Source of the DNA: Bacillota bacterium
GTDB taxonomy: Bacteria; Eremiobacterota; SpSt-956; JAKJGF01
DNA: 27,445 nt
Direction of reading: 5' to 3'
Assembly: GCA_029555925.1 (NCBI GenBank)
Contig: JAKPQU010000034.1
Span: 1 to 27,445, forward strand
A model generated the notes under the pieces. The model was not told the DNA's origin. It saw only the letters and a list, made by a program, of their open reading frames with translations, and searched no databases. Positions 23,644 through 27,445 of the stretch are shown one piece after another. The translations under genes and the position numbers were made by a program. Every line of letters starts with the position of its first letter. Position 1 is the stretch's first letter.

Positions 23644-24747
23644 ATGAAAGAAAAATGTGTCATGACAATTATAATCGTTTCGATGATTTTCGGCATCAGC
23701 TGTTACAGCAGATCAAATCATTTATCGGCCAATGTTTCTCTAACACCCAATGTTTCACTCGCAGCATCTGATTATTATTGTCCCTATATGAGTAAAACCT
23801 TCGATACCTTTGTAGAAGATTCTTACAGAGACGGGGGAGAGAAAGACAGAAGTGAATTCTATAAATGGATGGATAGCGCCTATATAAACTGGCGTGATAA
23901 ATCTATTAAAGATGGGAGCTTTCCTTTTAACGGTGCAGAGAATCTGACATTCAACGAACTCCTTGACTGGTTGAATAAGTCTCTTATTTCCATTTCTGTT
24001 ACGGAAGAAAAGGTGAAAAAAGAACGGGAAATATTACAGTGGACCCACAGATATATAAAGACTGTTATACCTCAATTCAGCCTCAGGAGGGGGTATGAAT
24101 TCAGAAATGTTGTGGCTTACGGTGAAAGGCAGTGTTTTTTACAATCGGTTTTGATTTCAGGTCTCTTTCAAAAGATGGGTATTAATTCCGGAGTTTATAT
24201 GGTATATATAAATAATAATAAGCAGGAAACAAATAACGGTCATGCTGTGGTAGTCGTGAAACTGTCGGACGGTAAGGATATTCTGGTTGATGCTTCAGAC
24301 CCGAAACCATTTATGGCTCATGAAGGTTTATTTGGAAAAGTTTCTACCGGTTACATTTATATACGTCCGGAATACGATGATTTAAACGATATTCTTTTTT
24401 ACAGAACTTCTTATAATAATAAAGATATAAATACTGCTTCTGTTATGCCTCTGGATATATTTTTCCTTCGTTCCCAGTTCTATTTTTATCGCGGTGAATG
24501 GACAGACGGAGGTCTTCATGCAAAAAATATGGAAAGAACCGCAGAGGGACTTGAAAAAGCAAGGAAATATATGGAAGAAAGCATAAAACTATGTAACCAG
24601 AATCCTCTCGCTGTTTATATGGAAGGCAGGATTTATGAGGAATTGAAAGAAGAAGATATGGCGAGAAAATATTTTCGCGATGCCGGTGTATTATACAGTC
24701 ACGACGGGTGGATGCCGAAATTATTAAAGGAGAAATTAAGGCAGTGA
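23644..24747 (+). CDS. Exported transglutaminase-like protein with C-terminal TPR
   Basis: The 367-residue protein has an N-terminal export signal ending near GISC, possibly a lipoprotein. The middle part carries a Cys-His-Asp set in transglutaminase-like order: Cys164 (GERQCFLQSVLISGLFQKMG), His200 (NNGHAVVVVKL) and Asp216 (ILVDASDP). These papain-fold proteins act as proteases, amidases or crosslinkers outside the cell. The C-terminal 70 residues form TPR-like helices (AEGLEKARKYMEESIKLC, AVYMEGRIYEELKEEDMA). I start at ATG 23644, 8 bases after AAAGGAG; a GTG 9 bases earlier lies inside that site. The stop codon is part of the first heptamer of array 9. Substrate unknown. Confidence 0.78.
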   Translation: MKEKCVMTIIIVSMIFGISCYSRSNHLSANVSLTPNVSLAASDYYCPYMSKTFDTFVEDSYRDGGEKDRSEFYKWMDSAYINWRDKSIKDGSFPFNGAENLTFNELLDWLNKSLISISVTEEKVKKEREILQWTHRYIKTVIPQFSLRRGYEFRNVVAYGERQCFLQSVLISGLFQKMGINSGVYMVYINNNKQETNNGHAVVVVKLSDGKDILVDASDPKPFMAHEGLFGKVSTGYIYIRPEYDDLNDILFYRTSYNNKDINTASVMPLDIFFLRSQFYFYRGEWTDGGLHAKNMERTAEGLEKARKYMEESIKLCNQNPLAVYMEGRIYEELKEEDMARKYFRDAGVLYSHDGWMPKLLKEKLRQ

Positions 24748-24804
24748 ACAGTGAGTCGAATTAAATTTCCTGCCACTCACAACTCACCATTCACTACTCA
24801 TTAC
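24744..24804. repeat. Heptamer array 9 (two-armed)
   Basis: GTGAACA and GTGAGTC (24744-24757) face four units with TCAC or TCAT every 7 bases (24777, 24784, 24791, 24798). The first unit contains the TGA stop of the transglutaminase-like gene. The array ends 2 bases before the ATG of the PIG-L gene, so it makes up the whole gap. Confidence 0.92.
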
Positions 24805-24806
24805 TT

Positions 24807-26204
24807 ATGAAAGGTTTTCATAAAAGACTTTTTATTATCCTGGTAATTTTTCTTCCGATTTACATTCTTTCTATCTTTATGGCAAAGGAACCTCAGATAG
24901 ATGACAATTTTATCTGGTCAGATGTAATTTTTTCATCAGACGACAGGATTCTTATACTCGCTCCTCATCCTGACGATGAAGTCCTGGGATGCAGCGGTAT
25001 CATACAGCAGGCCGTAAAAATGCATTTACCGGTTCATGTTCTTTTCCTTACTTACGGAGATGCGAACGAGTGGTCTTTTATGATGTACCGTGACAGACCT
25101 GTGTTGTCTTCCAGAGGTGCTATTAATATGGGACTTGTCCGTCATGAAGAAGCATTGAAAGCAGATGCTCTTCTCGGTCTTTCGAAAGATAACATTACCT
25201 TCCTTGGTTATCCTGATTTCGGCACACTGAATATCTGGTATAAGTACTGGAATGGCTCTTCTCCTTATAAGAGTATACTCACAAGGGTAACATGTGTTCC
25301 CTATGATAATGCCTTAAGACCAGGTGCTTTATATAAAGGTGATGATATCTTAAAAGACATCAAAACAGTTTTGAAAAAATTTAAACCTACGAAAATCTTT
25401 GTCACCAGTCCTGCAGACCATCATCCAGATCACCAGGCTCTGTTTCTTTTTACCAGTATTGCTCTATGGGATCTGGAAAAAGACGGGAACTGCAAACTTT
25501 ATTCCTATCTTATACATTATAACCGCTGGCCCTATCCTCCGGGGTATATACCTGAAAATTTTCTGCATCCTCCTGAATCACTTGTAAAAGAGATAAAATG
25601 GCAGGATATTAATCTTACCAGGGAGGAAATAGAAATAAAACATAATGCTCTGAAGGCCCACCTGAGCCAGTATAAAGCCAATAAAAAATACCTCCTTTCC
25701 TTTGTGAGACTGAACGAACTGTTTGGAGATATGCCTTCTGTGGTTTTAAATAAAGACCCTGTAAATATAACAGGCACACAGACGGAAGAAATGAACATAC
25801 CGGATGAATTACTGGAAAAAGAAAAATCTGCCTATGTAGGCATTCTGGAAGAGTATGTAAAAGTGAAAGACCATTCCATTGAAATAAAAGTAAAATTTTC
25901 CCGTCCTCTTGCAAAAACAGTTGGACTTTCTCTGTATTTATTTGGATACAGATCAGATAAAGAGTTTCCTCTTATGCCGAAGGTTCATATAAAATTCGGC
26001 TCAATTTATTGTACTATATATGATCAAAATAAAAAATTGCCTGCAAATACAGTAAAAATTAAAAGAAATTCAAGAGAGATATCAGTTTCTATATCCCTTG
26101 CAGACCTTGATAATCCTGAAAAAATTCTTTTTGCTACAAGGACTTACGTCAGTAAAGTACCGCTTGACTGGTCTCCCTGGAGAATACTGGACATAAAACA
26201 GTGA
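24807..26204 (+). CDS. PIG-L/LmbE-family deacetylase, membrane-anchored, with extra C-terminal domain
   Basis: The 465-residue protein starts with a hydrophobic helix (LFIILVIFLPIYILSIFMA), probably an uncleaved anchor. Residues 45-280 are a PIG-L fold: His54-Pro55-Asp56-Asp57-Glu58 (APHPDDEVLG) and the second zinc motif His205-His209 (HHPDH). Family members use zinc to deacetylate N-acetylglucosamine-containing molecules. A C-terminal domain of about 130 residues is beta-rich and unassigned (EIKVKFSRPLAKTVGLSLYL). There is no Shine-Dalgarno; the heptamer array runs up to the ATG. The stop codon lies in the first unit of array 10. It fits an envelope sugar theme with the deacetylase and acyltransferase nearby. 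Confidence 0.88.
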   Translation: MKGFHKRLFIILVIFLPIYILSIFMAKEPQIDDNFIWSDVIFSSDDRILILAPHPDDEVLGCSGIIQQAVKMHLPVHVLFLTYGDANEWSFMMYRDRPVLSSRGAINMGLVRHEEALKADALLGLSKDNITFLGYPDFGTLNIWYKYWNGSSPYKSILTRVTCVPYDNALRPGALYKGDDILKDIKTVLKKFKPTKIFVTSPADHHPDHQALFLFTSIALWDLEKDGNCKLYSYLIHYNRWPYPPGYIPENFLHPPESLVKEIKWQDINLTREEIEIKHNALKAHLSQYKANKKYLLSFVRLNELFGDMPSVVLNKDPVNITGTQTEEMNIPDELLEKEKSAYVGILEEYVKVKDHSIEIKVKFSRPLAKTVGLSLYLFGYRSDKEFPLMPKVHIKFGSIYCTIYDQNKKLPANTVKIKRNSREISVSISLADLDNPEKILFATRTYVSKVPLDWSPWRILDIKQ

Positions 26205-26311
26205 GCAGTTATCAGTTATCAGTGACCGGCAGAAGTGAATCGTGAGTAATAAACAGTGAAACGTAATTAATATCTTCTTCTATTTACTTTTCACTGCTCA
26301 CTTTTCAGTAG
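26201..26311. repeat. Heptamer array 10 (long, two phases)
   Basis: GTGAGCA, GTTATCA, GTTATCA and GTGACCG (26201-26228) contain the PIG-L stop codon. Further GTGA/GTAA units start at 26235, 26242, 26256 and 26263 in a shifted phase. The opposite arm has TTAC/TCAC/TCAC/TCAG at 26284, 26291, 26298 and 26305. It could fold into an imperfect hairpin between two convergent genes. Confidence 0.85.
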
Positions 26312-26384
26312 TTTCCGGGTTCCGGATTTAATCTTCTTAACCCGACACCCATCAGGGACATATTTAACGTTATCAGTCCTTAAT

Positions 26385-27227
26385 TCATTTCTGCTCTTTC
26401 ATCTTTCCCAGAGTTTTTTCCCTGTTAATTTTTGCCTGCTCGTAATTCGGATCATATTCCAGTGCTTTATCAAAACATTTTATTGCTTCTTCATAGTTAC
26501 CCTGAAGATGGAAGATCCACCCTCTGTTATTCCATGCATAACAGTTTTTCGGATCAATTTCCAGGGACCTGTCAAAACATTTCATTCCTTCTTCTTTTTT
26601 ATCAAGTTCATAGAGAGCCCACCCTCTTGTATTCCATGTATCAGAATTATCAGGTGCAAACTCCAGAGTTTTCTCTGTTACTTCCAGAGATTCTTGAAAT
26701 TTTCCGAGTTTGTTTAATGCATAGGCTTTGTTGTTACGCGCGTCAACCCTTTTGCTGTCGAGCTCTATAACCCTATCAAAACATGTAATTCCTTCTTCAT
26801 ATTTTTCAAGTATTACAAGACAGGCTCCCATGTTATTCCATGTATCTATCTGATCCGGGTCAATAGATAGTGCCTTATCGTAACATGCAGTTGCCTCTTC
26901 GTATTTCCCCAGGCATACCAGAGCTCCTCCTTTATTATTCCAGGCAGGAGAAAATTTCTCATCAAGTTCTATTGCTTTATTATAACTTTTAATTGCTTCA
27001 TGAAAATTTCCCAGATTTGCCAGAGCATTTCCCTGGTTATACCAGCATTCACCATATTTATTATTGATTGCAAGTGCTTTATCATAACATGAGAGGGATT
27101 CTTCATATTTACCCTGTTCCGCTAAAGTCAGCCCCTCTTTATTCCATTCTTCCGCAGATTTTGCATATAGAATTGAAGTCACTGACAGTAATAATAACAT
27201 TGATATAAATAGTCTTTTGAATAACAT
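26385..27227 (-). CDS. Secreted tetratricopeptide-repeat protein
   Basis: The 280-residue protein has a signal peptide (LFKRLFISMLLLLSVTSILY) and then seven consecutive 34-residue TPR units to near the C-terminus. The units follow WNNKGxALxxLGKYEEAxxCYDKALxIDP with high mutual similarity, which points to recent duplication. TPR solenoids bind other proteins; no enzymatic domain is present. Being exported, it may scaffold envelope complexes. AAGGAAC lies about 10 bases before the ATG. The gene converges on the PIG-L gene across array 10 and is followed upstream by array 11. Confidence 0.9.
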   Translation of the reverse strand: MLFKRLFISMLLLLSVTSILYAKSAEEWNKEGLTLAEQGKYEESLSCYDKALAINNKYGECWYNQGNALANLGNFHEAIKSYNKAIELDEKFSPAWNNKGGALVCLGKYEEATACYDKALSIDPDQIDTWNNMGACLVILEKYEEGITCFDRVIELDSKRVDARNNKAYALNKLGKFQESLEVTEKTLEFAPDNSDTWNTRGWALYELDKKEEGMKCFDRSLEIDPKNCYAWNNRGWIFHLQGNYEEAIKCFDKALEYDPNYEQAKINREKTLGKMKEQK

Positions 27228-27270
27228 AATTTTATAGTTCCTTTCTTCAATAAATGCGTGAGACTATAAT

Positions 27271-27300
27271 CGTGACGCGTGACGCGTGACGCGTTACACG
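27271..27300. repeat. Heptamer array 11
   Basis: CGTGACG three times, then CGTTACA and CG. It is directly joined to the inverted copy of repeat C. It lies about 45 bases upstream of the TPR gene start. Confidence 0.88.
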
Positions 27301-27301
27301 C

Positions 27302-27432
27302 CTAAGTACCGCTACAGGTAAAAGGGTATCCATAAAAAGCTTCTGACTGGCAGGCTCTGGAGAAGAAAAATTCGTTTTTTCTATAGTATTAGAAATTAAA
27401 TAAGGGCTAATTTATTGTCTGTAAAACAAATT
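27302..27432 (-). repeat. 131-bp dispersed repeat C, copy 2 (inverted)
   Basis: It is the reverse complement of 139-269 with about 90% identity and no gaps. Its outer partner is a heptamer array (27271-27300), whereas copy 1 adjoins module B. No gene is seen from 27228 to the window end. Confidence 0.8.
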
Positions 27433-27445
27433 AAATAAGGCAAAT

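Overview
The window is AT-rich (about one third G+C by eye) bacterial chromosome from a lineage I cannot name. It carries a TRAP regulator typical of Bacillota. It also carries a zinc-ribbon Ser/Thr kinase fused to an FGE-type domain, many exported proteins, and abundant heptamer repeats like those of filamentous cyanobacteria. This mix suggests an uncultured or poorly sampled phylum. No rRNA, tRNA or CRISPR was seen.

Layout. 1-283: a composite repeat. 311-746: mtrB (TRAP) on the minus strand, with a consensus promoter and a 3' untranslated region rich in GAG/TAG triplets that runs into a perfect terminator. 671-1379: repeats and hairpins. 1404-3125: a two-component pair (OmpR-type regulator and histidine kinase), both probably using non-ATG starts. 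3217-3633: ssb with its terminator. 3839-6627: a molybdenum hydroxylase (Mo subunit and 2Fe-2S subunit, no FAD subunit). 6718-7815: M29 aminopeptidase. 7899-9716: zinc ribbon-kinase-FGE fusion. 9756-10997 (-): exported phospholipase-D-fold protein resembling PLD3/PLD4. 11360-11815 (-): unknown. 12178-17017: two polytopic glycosyltransferase-like proteins separated by an IS1-like element (14214-15270). 17024-18754: nadE, 6 bp behind the second of these. 18862-21857 (-): a repeat-rich lipoprotein, a secreted calcium-loop-like protein, a polysaccharide deacetylase and an MprF-like membrane fragment. 22264-26204 (+): an HGSNAT-like acyltransferase, a transglutaminase-like protein and a PIG-L deacetylase. 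26385-27227 (-): a secreted TPR protein. 27271-27432: an inverted copy of the left-edge repeat.

Much of the coding capacity concerns the envelope: glycosyltransferases, sugar deacetylases and an acyltransferase, lipoproteins and secreted TPR proteins. Two features stand out. First, mtrB carries what looks like its own TRAP-binding site: eleven GAG/TAG triplets from the stop codon to the terminator loop. Second, eleven arrays of 7-bp units (GTRAnnn and its complement) lie between genes. The stop codons of five genes are formed by array units, and two downstream genes start within a few bases of an array with no Shine-Dalgarno. The arrays are joined to interchangeable flanking modules in several combinations, and two copies of one composite differ by exactly two heptamers. 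This points to an actively evolving dispersed repeat system in which arrays replace ordinary intergenic DNA.
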